Origin: Prevotella sp.
GTDB lineage: Bacteria > Bacteroidota > Bacteroidia > Bacteroidales > Bacteroidaceae
Direction of reading: 5' to 3'
DNA: 42,792 bases
NCBI GenBank assembly: GCA_017554105.1
Contig: JAFZIY010000020.1
Span: forward strand, 1-42,792
Shown here: piece after piece, positions 15,347 through 23,418 of the stretch
Numbering within the stretch: the first letter of the stretch is position 1
Layout: the number at the start of each line of letters is the position of its first letter
Made by a program: the position numbers and the translations under genes
The notes under the pieces: model-generated
Seen by the model: only the letters and a program-made list of their open reading frames with translations
Databases searched by the model: none
Told to the model about the DNA's origin: nothing

Positions 15347-16186
15347 ATGAAGAAGAATGTCTTTTCGACTCTTGTCGCACTCTTGTTGCTTTGCAGTTGT
15401 GCAGGGGAATTCAACAAGGTGTACAAGTCAACCAATATAGATTACAGATACGAATACGCTAAGGAGTGTTTTGCAACGGGCAAGTATGTGCGTGCCGCCA
15501 CACTCCTGCAGGAACTTGTCACTATAGAGAAGGGTACTGATAACGGCGAGGAGTGTCTCTATATGCTTGCTATGTCGGAATTTATGTCCAAAGACTACGA
15601 GACGGCAGCAGAGTATTTCAAGAAGTACTTCCAGGCATATCCTCGTGGTCAATATGCGGAGATGGCATCATTCTATATCGGCGAGAGTCTCTACATGAGC
15701 ACCCCGGAGCCGCGACTTGACCAGACTCCTACCTACTCGGCGATTTCCGCTTATCAGGAATATCTTGACATGTTCCCTGATGCAGTGAAGAAGAACGAGG
15801 CACAGCGTAAGATGATGGAACTGCAGGACAAACTCATCCAGAAGGAACTTGCCACCTCGCAACTCTATTACAACCTCGGAACATATTTCGGAAACTGCAC
15901 TAGCGGAGGAAGTAACTACGAGGCATGCGTCATCACGGCGGAGAATGCACTCAAGGACTATCCTTTCTGTCAGGAGAGAGAGAAGTTCGCTATCCTGATA
16001 ATGAAGAGTAAGTACGAACTTGCCGAGCAGAGTGTCGATGAGAAGAAAGTGGAGAGATTCCGCGATGCCGAGGATGAGTGCTATGGATTTATAAACGAGT
16101 ACCCAGACTCAAAGGAAAGGGCGACCGCAGAGAAATATATTGCAAGATGCAAGAAATTCACGGGAACAGGAGAGGAAAACGATTAA
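15347..16186 (+). CDS. bamD: Outer membrane assembly lipoprotein BamD
   Basis: An essential lipoprotein of the beta-barrel assembly machine, on the periplasmic face of the outer membrane. The signal peptide ends in lipobox LLLCSC. The protein then carries TPR helices: YEYAKECFATGKYVRAATLL, LYMLAMSEFMSKDYETAAEYF and YFQAYPRGQYAEMASFYIGE-type repeats, as in BamD/YfiO. The start is set at 15347 (MKKNVFST) because an in-frame upstream extension would begin before the promoter -7 box. It is the first gene of an operon with rpoZ (18 bases downstream) and the DUF4293 gene, a conserved Bacteroidetes arrangement. Confidence 0.9.
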   Translation: MKKNVFSTLVALLLLCSCAGEFNKVYKSTNIDYRYEYAKECFATGKYVRAATLLQELVTIEKGTDNGEECLYMLAMSEFMSKDYETAAEYFKKYFQAYPRGQYAEMASFYIGESLYMSTPEPRLDQTPTYSAISAYQEYLDMFPDAVKKNEAQRKMMELQDKLIQKELATSQLYYNLGTYFGNCTSGGSNYEACVITAENALKDYPFCQEREKFAILIMKSKYELAEQSVDEKKVERFRDAEDECYGFINEYPDSKERATAEKYIARCKKFTGTGEEND

Positions 16187-16204
16187 AAAACTTATAAGAT
16201 AAAT

Positions 16205-16543
16205 ATGGATTACAAAAAGTCAAAAGCACCAGTAAACACCGTTACACGCAACATCATGGACCTTTGCGAGGATACAGGCAACATTTATGAGAGTGTTGCA
16301 ATAATCGCTAAGAGAGCCAATCAGATTTCTGCAGAGATAAAGCAGGACCTCAGCAAGAAACTTGCAGAGTTTGCCTCATATAATGACAGTCTTGAGGAAG
16401 TGTTCGAGAATCGTGAGCAGATAGAAATCTCACGTTACTACGAGAAACTGCCGAAACCTACATTGCTGGCAACAGAGGAGTTTGTAGATGGCAATGTATT
16501 CTGGCGCGATCTGAACAAAGAGGCTCAAAAAGAAGACGAGTAA
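16205..16543 (+). CDS. rpoZ: DNA-directed RNA polymerase omega subunit, Bacteroidetes type
   Basis: A small 112 aa subunit that helps RNA polymerase assembly. The core helix region is VTRNIMDLCEDTGNIYESV followed by AIIAKRANQIS, the omega/RPB6-like signature in its Bacteroidetes form. The acidic C-terminal tail (KEAQKEDE) is typical. It lies 18 bases after bamD and its stop overlaps the next ATG by one base (TAATG), so translation is coupled to the DUF4293 gene. The assignment rests on the motif plus the conserved neighbourhood. Confidence 0.85.
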   Translation: MDYKKSKAPVNTVTRNIMDLCEDTGNIYESVAIIAKRANQISAEIKQDLSKKLAEFASYNDSLEEVFENREQIEISRYYEKLPKPTLLATEEFVDGNVFWRDLNKEAQKEDE

Positions 16544-17001
16544 TGCTGCAACGCAAACAAACCATATTCCTGTTGTTGGCACTCATACTGACTGTTGTAT
16601 GCCTGTGCCTTCCCGTAGGGTTGTTCTCGCCTGAGAATATGCAGCCTTCATCACTTATGGTTAACCTGTGGGTTAATCAACCGGATGGAACGCATGATTA
16701 TTCCGTATGGCCGATGTTTGCAGTATTGTTGCTGTCATGTCCTGTGACTATAGCAGCCATCTTTGCATACAGGAACCGCATCTTTCAGAGCCGGCTGTGC
16801 CTGATGTCAATGCTTCTGATGCTTGCGTGGTATGCCGCATATGCTGTTTTCGGCTATGCTGTGCCCCGCGTGGAGAATGCCCTGTTTACTCCTTCCATAG
16901 CCGCTGCGCTACCGTTGGTGAACGTTATTCTCCTACTTATGGCAAGACGCGGTATCCTTGCAGACGAGGCGCTAGTAAGGGCGGCTGACAGGATAAGATA
17001 A
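16543..17001 (+). CDS. DUF4293 family integral membrane protein
   Basis: A 152 aa protein with four predicted transmembrane helices (about residues 7-27, 55-75, 85-105 and 118-136) and short loops; the N-terminus is MLQRKQTIF. The bamD-rpoZ-DUF4293 order is typical of Bacteroidetes. No enzymatic motif is visible. It ends 23 bases before a bidirectional terminator. Confidence 0.82.
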   Translation: MLQRKQTIFLLLALILTVVCLCLPVGLFSPENMQPSSLMVNLWVNQPDGTHDYSVWPMFAVLLLSCPVTIAAIFAYRNRIFQSRLCLMSMLLMLAWYAAYAVFGYAVPRVENALFTPSIAAALPLVNVILLLMARRGILADEALVRAADRIR

Positions 17002-17024
17002 CTATAATAATTGAGTTGAACAAA

Positions 17025-17057
17025 AAAACGCAACGGCTATTAACCGTTGCGTTTTTG
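17025..17057. terminator. Bidirectional terminator between DUF4293 gene and repeat lipoprotein gene
   Basis: A 13-bp arm AAAAACGCAACGG pairs perfectly with CCGTTGCGTTTTT around a 7-base loop. The A-run on one side and T-run on the other let it end transcripts from both directions. Confidence 0.88.
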
Positions 17058-17078
17058 TTTGCTAAATATCTTTTACTG

Positions 17079-17654
17079 TTAAAGACCGAGACCTTTGATA
17101 GCCTTATCAGCAGCCTTGTCGGCTGTCTCGTTGATCTTGTCAGCAGCCTTCTGCTTAGCAGCGTCAACAGCCTCACCTGCCTTTTCCTTTGCAGCGTCAA
17201 CAGCCTCGCCAGCCTTGTCAGCAGCAGCGTTTGCAGCGTCCTTAACATCTTCTACAGCCTCCTTGCCTGCGCCGATGGCATCAGCAGGAATAGCCTTTAC
17301 TCCTTCTACAAGTTTGTTGAGAGCCTCATTCTCGCCTACAACACTCTTTACAGCCTCTGCATTGGTGGTCAGGAAGTCCTGAACCTTCTTTACCAGAGCC
17401 TTAGCCTCTTCGAGCTTTCCTTCCTGCTTCAGAGCCTCAATCTTCTCATTGATAGTTGCCAGCGCAGCCTGCATGCCGGTAGCATCCTTTGCATCAAGCT
17501 TAGACTGGAGATCCTTTGTCATTTCCTCAGCAACCGATTCCACGTTAGGAGTTGCAGTAGAGTCTGCTGGATTAGCATCACCCTTAACAGAGTTTGTACA
17601 ACTTGCAAATGAAATTGCAGCGGCAGCAATTGCCATAAACAATACTTTCTTCAT
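17079..17654 (-). CDS. Alanine/lysine-rich 11-mer repeat lipoprotein (LEA/apolipoprotein-like)
   Basis: A 191 aa lipoprotein. The signal peptide ends in AISFASC, lipidated at about residue 19. The mature part is almost entirely helical. The C-terminal third has 11-residue repeats AGEAVDAAKEK, AGEAVDAAKQK, AADKINETADK and AADKAIKGLGL, the amphipathic 11-mer pattern of LEA-like proteins. The repeats show at DNA level as a 33-base period (17158 and 17191). Strong codon bias and its own terminator suggest high expression. It probably associates with membrane or peptidoglycan, as a stress or spacer protein. The start could be 17660 (M1) or 17654 (MKKVLF); the latter begins the signal peptide. Confidence 0.78.
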   Translation of the reverse strand: MKKVLFMAIAAAAISFASCTNSVKGDANPADSTATPNVESVAEEMTKDLQSKLDAKDATGMQAALATINEKIEALKQEGKLEEAKALVKKVQDFLTTNAEAVKSVVGENEALNKLVEGVKAIPADAIGAGKEAVEDVKDAANAAADKAGEAVDAAKEKAGEAVDAAKQKAADKINETADKAADKAIKGLGL

Positions 17655-17698
17655 AATCATGTTTGTTTTAAAGGATTGAATAAATATTAATTCGGGTG

Positions 17699-17706
17699 CA
17701 AATATA
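17699..17706 (-). promoter_or_regulatory. -7 box for repeat lipoprotein gene
   Basis: On the minus strand TATATTTG, 44 bases before the ATG at 17654. The -33 element is poor. Confidence 0.5.
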
Positions 17707-17790
17707 ATCTAAAATGATGTTCATTGTGATTTTTATTTAGAACGTTTAACATTTTATTTTTCGCACGGGAATTAATACTATAATAAAATA

Positions 17791-17817
17791 GAGGCGAGGA
17801 AACATGTTCCTCACCTC
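17791..17817 (-). terminator. Terminator after ribH
   Basis: The arms GAGGCGAGGAA (17791-17801) and TTCCTCACCTC (17807-17817) pair with one mismatch. Read leftward the stem is followed by TATTTTATT. It lies about 55 bases past the ribH stop. Confidence 0.65.
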
Positions 17818-17872
17818 TTATCTCTTGCCTCTCACCTATTATATAATATAATAAGTAGTTTAGTTTTGCTGT

Positions 17873-18349
17873 TTAGAATTTAGCCATCTTTATGGCAACG
17901 ATGGCGCACTCGTCTCCTTTGTTTCCCATCTTTCCGCCCGCACGGTCCTTGGCCTGCTGCAAGTCATTCGTGGTCAGAAGGCCATAGATAACGGGTATCT
18001 GACTTGTGGCATTCAACTGTGCGATACCTTGTGTCACTCCCTGACAGATGTAGTCAAAGTGAGGTGTCTCGCCCCTGATGACGCATCCCAGTATGATAAC
18101 GGCATCATATCCGTCGTTGAGAGTCATCTGATGAGCACCATATACGAGTTCGAAACTTCCAGGCACTGTCTTGACGTGGATGTTCTCAGGCAGAGCCCCG
18201 TGCTTCTCAAGTGTACCTACGGCACCATCGAGGAGAGCACCTGTAATCTCTGGGTTCCATTCAGCAACAACGATACCAAAGCACATGTTCGATGCGTCAG
18301 GCACTTTGCTGCAGTCGTAGTCGGAGAGGTTGTGGAGTGCTGTAGCCAT
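17873..18349 (-). CDS. ribH: 6,7-dimethyl-8-ribityllumazine synthase
   Basis: The penultimate step of riboflavin synthesis: condenses the ribityl-aminouracil with dihydroxybutanone phosphate. Conserved blocks are [45 protein letters not shown] (with the active-site His) and [12 protein letters not shown]. The 158 aa length is normal. The longer frame starting at 18415 would overlap the TPR gene by 62 bases and adds a non-conserved Ser/Thr-rich stretch, so the ATG at 18349 is chosen. That ATG lies 4 bases after the TPR gene's stop, so they form an operon. No FMN riboswitch is visible, and the other rib genes are elsewhere. Confidence 0.95.
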   Translation of the reverse strand: MATALHNLSDYDCSKVPDASNMCFGIVVAEWNPEITGALLDGAVGTLEKHGALPENIHVKTVPGSFELVYGAHQMTLNDGYDAVIILGCVIRGETPHFDYICQGVTQGIAQLNATSQIPVIYGLLTTNDLQQAKDRAGGKMGNKGDECAIVAIKMAKF

Positions 18350-18353
18350 ATTG

Positions 18354-19052
18354 TTATTTTGCTGATGCGCGCTCGATGTACTTGTCAATCTCCTGCTGTA
18401 CAGGTGCGTTGACATACTTCTTCTTGATGTCCTGATAAATCTTCAGGGCCTCGTCTTTCTTTCCCTGCTGATTCAGGATGTCGGCAGCATAGAGAAGGAA
18501 CTGCGGAGACAGAGAGTTGTTGATACCGCCCTGTGCACGCTTGTCGGCAACGTCGGCTGCTTTCTTGTATGTGTCAACGGCCTTGTCCAACTGGTTGGTG
18601 TTGGCATAGGCTGCAGCCAGCGCATTGATAGCAGCGGGAGCAACGAGAGCGTCGTCGGAAGTAGAATATGCCTCAAAACTCTTCAGCGCCTCGTTCCACT
18701 TCTTCTGCTGAGCGTAGCAGATGCCGGCATAGAGGTTAGCCAAGTTGCCTGCGTCGGTATTGCTGTACTCGTCGGCAATCTTCAGGAAACCTGCGAAGGT
18801 AGCCTTGTCGCCGTTGAGAGCCTTGTCGTACTGCTCTGCGTCGAGATACTGCTGACCCTTTGCCAGTTCGGTGCTTGCCTTCTGTGCGCGTGGCTCAAGA
18901 TAGAAATTCTTGAAAAGGAAAATGGCCAATACAACCACTACGATGGCTGCGATGGCGATAAGAATAGGCTTGCGATACTTTAGGAAAAAAGCCTCACTCT
19001 TGCTCAAAGCGTCTTCTTCTACAACGCTCTTCTTAATTTGTTTTTTTGCCAT
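18354..19052 (-). CDS. TPR-repeat membrane-anchored protein
   Basis: A 232 aa protein. A short basic cytoplasmic N-terminus ([17 protein letters not shown]) leads to one transmembrane helix (about residues 28-48, [17 protein letters not shown]). An extracytoplasmic part with TPR helices follows: [38 protein letters not shown] and [19 protein letters not shown]. The layout resembles YfgM-type chaperone/assembly proteins. In Bacteroidetes it commonly sits between recF and ribH, as here. It is transcribed away from recF from a shared 127-base gap. Confidence 0.8.
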   Translation of the reverse strand: MAKKQIKKSVVEEDALSKSEAFFLKYRKPILIAIAAIVVVVLAIFLFKNFYLEPRAQKASTELAKGQQYLDAEQYDKALNGDKATFAGFLKIADEYSNTDAGNLANLYAGICYAQQKKWNEALKSFEAYSTSDDALVAPAAINALAAAYANTNQLDKAVDTYKKAADVADKRAQGGINNSLSPQFLLYAADILNQQGKKDEALKIYQDIKKKYVNAPVQQEIDKYIERASAK

Positions 19053-19091
19053 TATTTTTTTGTTTTATTTAATCGAACACAATTCGGGTTG

Positions 19092-19099
19092 CAAAATTA
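19092..19099 (-). promoter_or_regulatory. -7 box for TPR-ribH operon
   Basis: On the minus strand TAATTTTG, 39 bases before the ATG. TTTC lies 20 bases upstream in place of TTTG. For recF, on the other strand, only a weak GAAATTTG occurs just before the ATG. Confidence 0.5.
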
Positions 19100-19179
19100 G
19101 TCATTTTATCTCACATATTGAAAACTTTTACATGTTTTTTTTCCCTATCTCCGAAATTATTGCGAAATTTGCAAACGGA

Positions 19180-20277
19180 ATGATACTTAAGAAACTCTCA
19201 ATACTCAACTATAAGAACATCGGCGAGGCTGAACTGGAACTCTCGCCGAAACTGAATTGCCTCGTGGGAAACAACGGCGAGGGGAAGACAAATCTGCTCG
19301 ATGCCGTCTATTATCTCTCATTCTGCCGTAGTGCAACCACAAATATCGACTCGCAGATAATACGTCACGACGAGGACTTCTTCATGTTGCAAGGCACATA
19401 CGAGAATGACCTTGGCGACGAGGAACTCATCTACTGCGGGATGAAGCGGGGCACAAAGAAGCACTTCAAGCGCAACAAGAAAGAGTATCGCCGACTGTCC
19501 GAGCATATCGGACTGTTGCCACTGATAATGGTGTCGCCGTCAGACAATGCCCTGATAGAGGGATTGAGCGAGGAGCGACGGAGACTCATGGACGTCGTCA
19601 TCTCACAATACGACCGCAACTATCTCGACTCGCTGACACGTTACAACAAGGCCCTGCAGCAACGCAACTCGCTGCTAAAACTCGAGGAGGAACCCGACGT
19701 GTCGTTGCTTGAGATATGGGAGGAGCAGATGGCGCGAGAGGGTGAGTTCCTGTATGGGAAACGTGAGGAGTTCATACGTCAGTTGTCGCCCTTGTTCCAA
19801 CATATCTATCAGCGCATTTCAGAGGACAAGGAACAGGTAAGTCTGCACTATGTGTCGCATTGTCAGCGTGGCCCGTTGCTCGAAGTGATACAACGCGACC
19901 GTCCCAAAGACCGCATCATGGGCTACTCGTTGCACGGAGTACACCGTGATGATCTTGAGATGATGCTGGGTGACTATCCGATGAAGCGCGAGGGCAGTCA
20001 GGGACAGAACAAGACATTTGTCGCAGCGTTGAAACTCGCGCAATTGCGGTTCCTGAAAGAGAAGGTCGGAACATCACCGTTGCTCCTTCTCGATGACATC
20101 TTCGACAAACTCGACGCACATCGTGTGGAACAGATAATAAGGCTTGTTGGGGCAGAGGACTTTGGACAGATATTCATCACCGACACCAACCGCAGCCACA
20201 TCGACAAAATACTTGAGGGCAGTGGGGCAGACTACCGTCTCTTCGAGGTAAAACAAGGAAAGATAATTAGGAGTTAG
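19180..20277 (+). CDS. recF: DNA replication/repair protein RecF
   Basis: An SMC-like ATPase that loads RecA with RecO and RecR at gapped DNA. Walker A is GNNGEGKTNLLDA (about residue 30), then SFCRS. The signature region lies near HGVHRDDLEMMLG and SQGQNKTFVAALKLAQ, and Walker B is LLLLDDIFDKLD. The 365 aa length fits the family. The longer frame from 18910 runs through the promoter gap and the TPR gene, so the ATG at 19180 is chosen. The final residues IIRS and the TAG stop are encoded by an intergenic-type repeat (ttaggagtt). The DUF721 gene follows after 73 bases, a common association. Confidence 0.95.
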   Translation: MILKKLSILNYKNIGEAELELSPKLNCLVGNNGEGKTNLLDAVYYLSFCRSATTNIDSQIIRHDEDFFMLQGTYENDLGDEELIYCGMKRGTKKHFKRNKKEYRRLSEHIGLLPLIMVSPSDNALIEGLSEERRRLMDVVISQYDRNYLDSLTRYNKALQQRNSLLKLEEEPDVSLLEIWEEQMAREGEFLYGKREEFIRQLSPLFQHIYQRISEDKEQVSLHYVSHCQRGPLLEVIQRDRPKDRIMGYSLHGVHRDDLEMMLGDYPMKREGSQGQNKTFVAALKLAQLRFLKEKVGTSPLLLLDDIFDKLDAHRVEQIIRLVGAEDFGQIFITDTNRSHIDKILEGSGADYRLFEVKQGKIIRS

Positions 20278-20290
20278 GAGTTACGAGATT
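20265..20290 (+). repeat. TTAGGAGTT repeat overlapping the end of recF
   Basis: Two units of ttaggagtt plus a degenerate third (ttacgag). The first unit supplies the last codons and the TAG stop of recF. Similar repeats are at 23393-23418 and 26383-26421. Confidence 0.7.
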
Positions 20291-20350
20291 ATTTCGTAAT
20301 TCTTAATCGCAGCGAAGCGAGAACACTTCAACCTTCAAAATTAATATATC

Positions 20351-20641
20351 GTGTTTAAGAAAGAAGTATTACCATTATCAGAAGTCCTCAATAGGACATT
20401 GCGGCAGGAGGGTCTGGAGACTCCCATGCTGCAGTATCGTCTCCTCGACTCATGGGAGTCGGTGGTGGGGAAGACAGTGGCTGGCTATACTTCTGAGAAA
20501 TACATCCGCAACCAGGTCCTTCATGTTAAAATCCTTAATCCGGCATTGCGTTCCGACCTCAACATGATGCGTACTGATATCGTCAACCGCCTTAATCAGA
20601 CGGTAGGTTCCCGCATAATCATCGACCTTCGGATATATTAA
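20351..20641 (+). CDS. DUF721 (DciA-like) protein
   Basis: A 96 aa cytoplasmic protein with the DUF721 pattern: PLSEVLNRTLRQEGLETP, LLDSWESVVGKTVAGYTS, then VLHVKILNPALRSDLNMM. DUF721/DciA proteins help load the replicative helicase DnaB in many bacteria, which fits its place beside recF. The start is GTG at 20351; no ATG occurs upstream in frame within the gap. Operon with recF is likely. That it is a functional DciA is inference. Confidence 0.78.
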   Translation: MFKKEVLPLSEVLNRTLRQEGLETPMLQYRLLDSWESVVGKTVAGYTSEKYIRNQVLHVKILNPALRSDLNMMRTDIVNRLNQTVGSRIIIDLRIY

Positions 20642-20711
20642 TTTTTCTCTTAACGTGAATTCCCCAATAATTTAGTATTTACGTTATATTTGCGGAGTAT
20701 AAGACACGTTG

Positions 20712-21242
20712 TCAAATCACTTCGTCAACCTTGCAGTCATGTTCGTCTGCAGGTATCCCCGGAAGGCGCTGGAAGTCGAAGCAGACGCCTATCTTATATG
20801 CTTTGGTAAGGCGGGGCAGCATACGGTCGTAGTATCCCTTGCCGCGTCCTAGACGGTTGTTCTGGCTGTCGAAGGCCATTCCCGGAACTACTGCAAGGTC
20901 GATGTCCTCATAACGCTCGAATGGTTCGCCCACGGGTTCCATGATGTCGAAGAAGCCGCCCTGCAGGTCTTGTGGTCCTGTGTATCGGCGCAGTTCCATC
21001 TCTGTGTCACTGACAACGGTGGGCAAAAGCACCTGCTTATCTTGCTGCAGCAGCATGTCAACAGCGGTGTGGGTGTTCACCTCATCGTCGAGCGAGTAGT
21101 ACATCAGGACCGTCTTGGCAGCCTTCAGTTTCGGACTAGCCATCAGTCGGCCAATGATTTCGGTTGATAGTTCCTCCAGTTGTTGCTGGCTGAACATCTT
21201 CTTCTGCATCCGGATGAAGTTTCTGAGGTCTTTCTTTTCCAT
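20712..21242 (-). CDS. 5-formyltetrahydrofolate cyclo-ligase
   Basis: Converts 5-formyl-THF to methenyl-THF with ATP, returning a storage folate to one-carbon metabolism. The family motif VVPGMAFDSQNNRLGRGKGYYDR (seen in pieces around residues 115-140) is clear, including the GRGKGYYDR phosphate/ATP-binding end. The N-terminal KKDLRNFIRMQKK resembles the family's RxxxRxxR start. At 176 aa it is of usual length. Its start is 1 base after the stop of the S41 peptidase gene, so it is the last gene of that operon. Confidence 0.92.
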   Translation of the reverse strand: MEKKDLRNFIRMQKKMFSQQQLEELSTEIIGRLMASPKLKAAKTVLMYYSLDDEVNTHTAVDMLLQQDKQVLLPTVVSDTEMELRRYTGPQDLQGGFFDIMEPVGEPFERYEDIDLAVVPGMAFDSQNNRLGRGKGYYDRMLPRLTKAYKIGVCFDFQRLPGIPADEHDCKVDEVI

Positions 21243-21243
21243 A

Positions 21244-22968
21244 TCAGGTTCTTACTACAAGGTTTCTGTTCGCGGTGATGGTCATCGGCGAGCCGTATGC
21301 TCTTGCGCGTGCCACCTTCTGTTTCTTTATCTCTTCCTTGTCTGCCTCAGGTTTCTTGGGGAACGACTCACCGTTGTTGAACACCTCGAGTGCTTTCTTT
21401 ATTACGGGGTCGTCGAGGTTGAGGTATTCTGTCCACGCCTCCTCGTTCAGCATGTTATATATGATGCGGCTGTTGATGTAGCGCTCGAGCAGGTTGTGGC
21501 TTTTCTGTATCATGAGGTTGCGTCGCTGCAGTCCTCGTGTTGCCCCGTAGTTGGCGAACTGCTCCACGAGGTTCTGTCTCTTCAGGTAGTCAGACAGTTG
21601 CATCATCTCCTTGTAGTTGTTGAGTTTGATGCGGTTGTCGTCGGTATATGTGAACGCGAACTGCAGGATTAATCCGCTCATAGCCGCTTCCTTGTAGTAT
21701 GTGGTTATTCCCAGCGTGTCCTCTGGAACAAAGATATCGGGAGTTATTCCACCGCCTCCGAACACCGTTCTTCCGATGCGTGTTTTATATGGCGTGCCCT
21801 CGTGCTTTATGCTATCTTGTGAGAAGAACTCGCCGTGTTCATAGCGATGTATGATGTCCTGCTCATAGCCTGCTCCGTCGCCTATGCTGTAGGGCTTTTG
21901 GATGCATCGACCTGAAGGAGTGTAGTAACGTGCAATGGTGAGACGTATCATTGAACCGTCGTTGAATGGTATCTGTTGCTGTACGAGTCCCTTGCCGAAA
22001 GAGCGTCTGCCTATTATGGTGCCGCGGTCGTTGTCCTGTATGGCACCGGCGAGGATTTCGGAGGCGGAGGCTGACGACTCGTTTATGAGTACTACGAGCG
22101 GCATCTTCTGGAATGCACCGCGTCCGTCGCTCTTATAGTCCTGTCGTGGAGACTTGCGTCCCTCGGTGTAAACTATGAGTTGGTTTGCTGGAAGGAACTC
22201 TTGTGCCATAAGTACCGCCGACTTGAGATATCCTCCTGTATTGTCGCGCAGGTCGAGGATAAGGTTTGAGAGTCCCTCGTTGTTGAGTTTCGCAAGAGCG
22301 ATAGTCATCTCGTCGTAGGTGTGCTCACCGAAGTTTTTCACCTTTACATATCCCGTATTCTCATCGAGCATATATGCGGCAGTGACGCTCTTCATAGGTA
22401 TCTCGCCACGGGTGATGGTGAAGTATTGTGGTTTCTTCTCACCATATCGTATCACGCCAATCTTCACCTTCGTGTCCTTGGGTCCTTTCAGGCGTTTCAT
22501 TGCTTCCTCGTTGGTCACGCCCTTACCTACGAATGGTTTGTCATCGACGCTTATTATCTTGTCGCCCGCTATGACGCCCGCCTTCTCTGCTGGACCGTTG
22601 GCAATGACTGCCTGTACGTGTACGGTGTCCTCGCGGATAACGAACTCTATGCCCACGCCGAAGAACGATCCCTTTAGGTCGTCGGTGGCCAGTTGCACGT
22701 CCTTGGCACTGATATATACGGAGTGCGGGTCGAGTTCGGCAAGTATCTGCGGCATGGCCTTTTCAACGAGTGAGTCAATATTCACCTTGTCCACATACTG
22801 GTCGTCGATGATGTGCAACAGGTTATTAAGCCGGTTGCTACCACTGTTGATGATATTCAACCTGTTGCCGGAGAACCTGTTGGCAAAGAAAGTACCCATC
22901 AGGATTCCCACCATTACGCACACAGCCATCAGTAGAGGCATGTAGCGGTTGTTCTTGTTTTGCTTCAT
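21244..22968 (-). CDS. C-terminal processing peptidase, S41 family
   Basis: An envelope serine protease that trims periplasmic proteins. One N-terminal membrane anchor (LLMAVCVMVGILMGTF) is followed by a PDZ domain (FFGVGIEFVIREDT to about residue 170) and the S41 catalytic core. Core motifs are NLILDLRDNTGGYL, LINESSASASEILAG (catalytic Ser, near residue 305) and GRRSFGKGLVQ (catalytic Lys). A C-terminal helical extension of about 150 residues follows. The ATG at 22968 is used because the alternative at 22992 would overlap the deaminase gene. It lies between the dCMP deaminase and 5-formyl-THF cyclo-ligase genes in one leftward unit. Confidence 0.92.
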   Translation of the reverse strand: MKQNKNNRYMPLLMAVCVMVGILMGTFFANRFSGNRLNIINSGSNRLNNLLHIIDDQYVDKVNIDSLVEKAMPQILAELDPHSVYISAKDVQLATDDLKGSFFGVGIEFVIREDTVHVQAVIANGPAEKAGVIAGDKIISVDDKPFVGKGVTNEEAMKRLKGPKDTKVKIGVIRYGEKKPQYFTITRGEIPMKSVTAAYMLDENTGYVKVKNFGEHTYDEMTIALAKLNNEGLSNLILDLRDNTGGYLKSAVLMAQEFLPANQLIVYTEGRKSPRQDYKSDGRGAFQKMPLVVLINESSASASEILAGAIQDNDRGTIIGRRSFGKGLVQQQIPFNDGSMIRLTIARYYTPSGRCIQKPYSIGDGAGYEQDIIHRYEHGEFFSQDSIKHEGTPYKTRIGRTVFGGGGITPDIFVPEDTLGITTYYKEAAMSGLILQFAFTYTDDNRIKLNNYKEMMQLSDYLKRQNLVEQFANYGATRGLQRRNLMIQKSHNLLERYINSRIIYNMLNEEAWTEYLNLDDPVIKKALEVFNNGESFPKKPEADKEEIKKQKVARARAYGSPMTITANRNLVVRT

Positions 22969-22972
22969 ATTA

Positions 22973-23392
22973 TTATAGTTCCAGTAAAACAACTTCTATT
23001 CCAGCCCGCTTAAGCAGGTTGATGCCGTCCTCAAGACGGTATTTCTCACCATATACGACACGCTTTATACCTGCCTGAATGATGAGTTTCGCACACTCGA
23101 TGCATGGTGATGCGGTGACATAGAGCGTCGAGCCCTCGCTGTTGTTTGAACTGCGTGCCAGTTTCGTAATGGCGTTTGCTTCCGCATGCAGCACATAGGG
23201 CTTAGTCACATTTTGCTCGTCCTCGCATACGTTCTCAAATCCGCTTGGAGTACCGTTGTATCCGTCGCTGATAATCATCTTGTCCTTAACCACGAGGGCT
23301 CCTACCTGTCTCCGTTGGCAGTAACTGTTCTCTGCCCATATGCGGGCCATACGCAGGTAGCGTGTATCGAGTTTTTGCTGTTTATCTTCCAT
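22973..23392 (-). CDS. dCMP deaminase family protein
   Basis: A zinc-dependent deaminase making dUMP from dCMP for dTTP synthesis. The motifs HAEANA (zinc His and catalytic Glu, about residue 68) and SPCIECAKLI (two zinc Cys, about 97-100) are present, as are the family's QVGALVVKD and NGTPSGFENVCED. Its 139 aa length is normal. ComE-like and other cytidine/deoxycytidylate deaminases share the fold, but the NGTPSG segment favours dCMP deaminase. The start codon directly follows a TTAGGAGTT repeat that places AGGAG 2 and 11 bases upstream of the ATG, a rare Shine-Dalgarno-like context here. Confidence 0.9.
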   Translation of the reverse strand: MEDKQQKLDTRYLRMARIWAENSYCQRRQVGALVVKDKMIISDGYNGTPSGFENVCEDEQNVTKPYVLHAEANAITKLARSSNNSEGSTLYVTASPCIECAKLIIQAGIKRVVYGEKYRLEDGINLLKRAGIEVVLLEL

Positions 23393-23418
23393 AACTCCTA
23401 ACTCCTAACTTCTAACTC
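23393..23418 (-). repeat. TTAGGAGTT repeat between M3 peptidase and dCMP deaminase genes
   Basis: On the minus strand there are three tandem units, gttagaag, ttaggag and ttaggagtt, ending at the deaminase ATG. The last M3 peptidase codons (RVRS) and its TAG stop lie in the repeat, just as at the end of recF. Confidence 0.7.

Noticed and set aside
20685-20692. TATATTTG on the plus strand between the convergent DUF721 and 5-formyl-THF cyclo-ligase genes
   Set aside because: No -33 element and no plus-strand gene or structured RNA downstream. An antisense promoter is possible, but a chance match is more likely.
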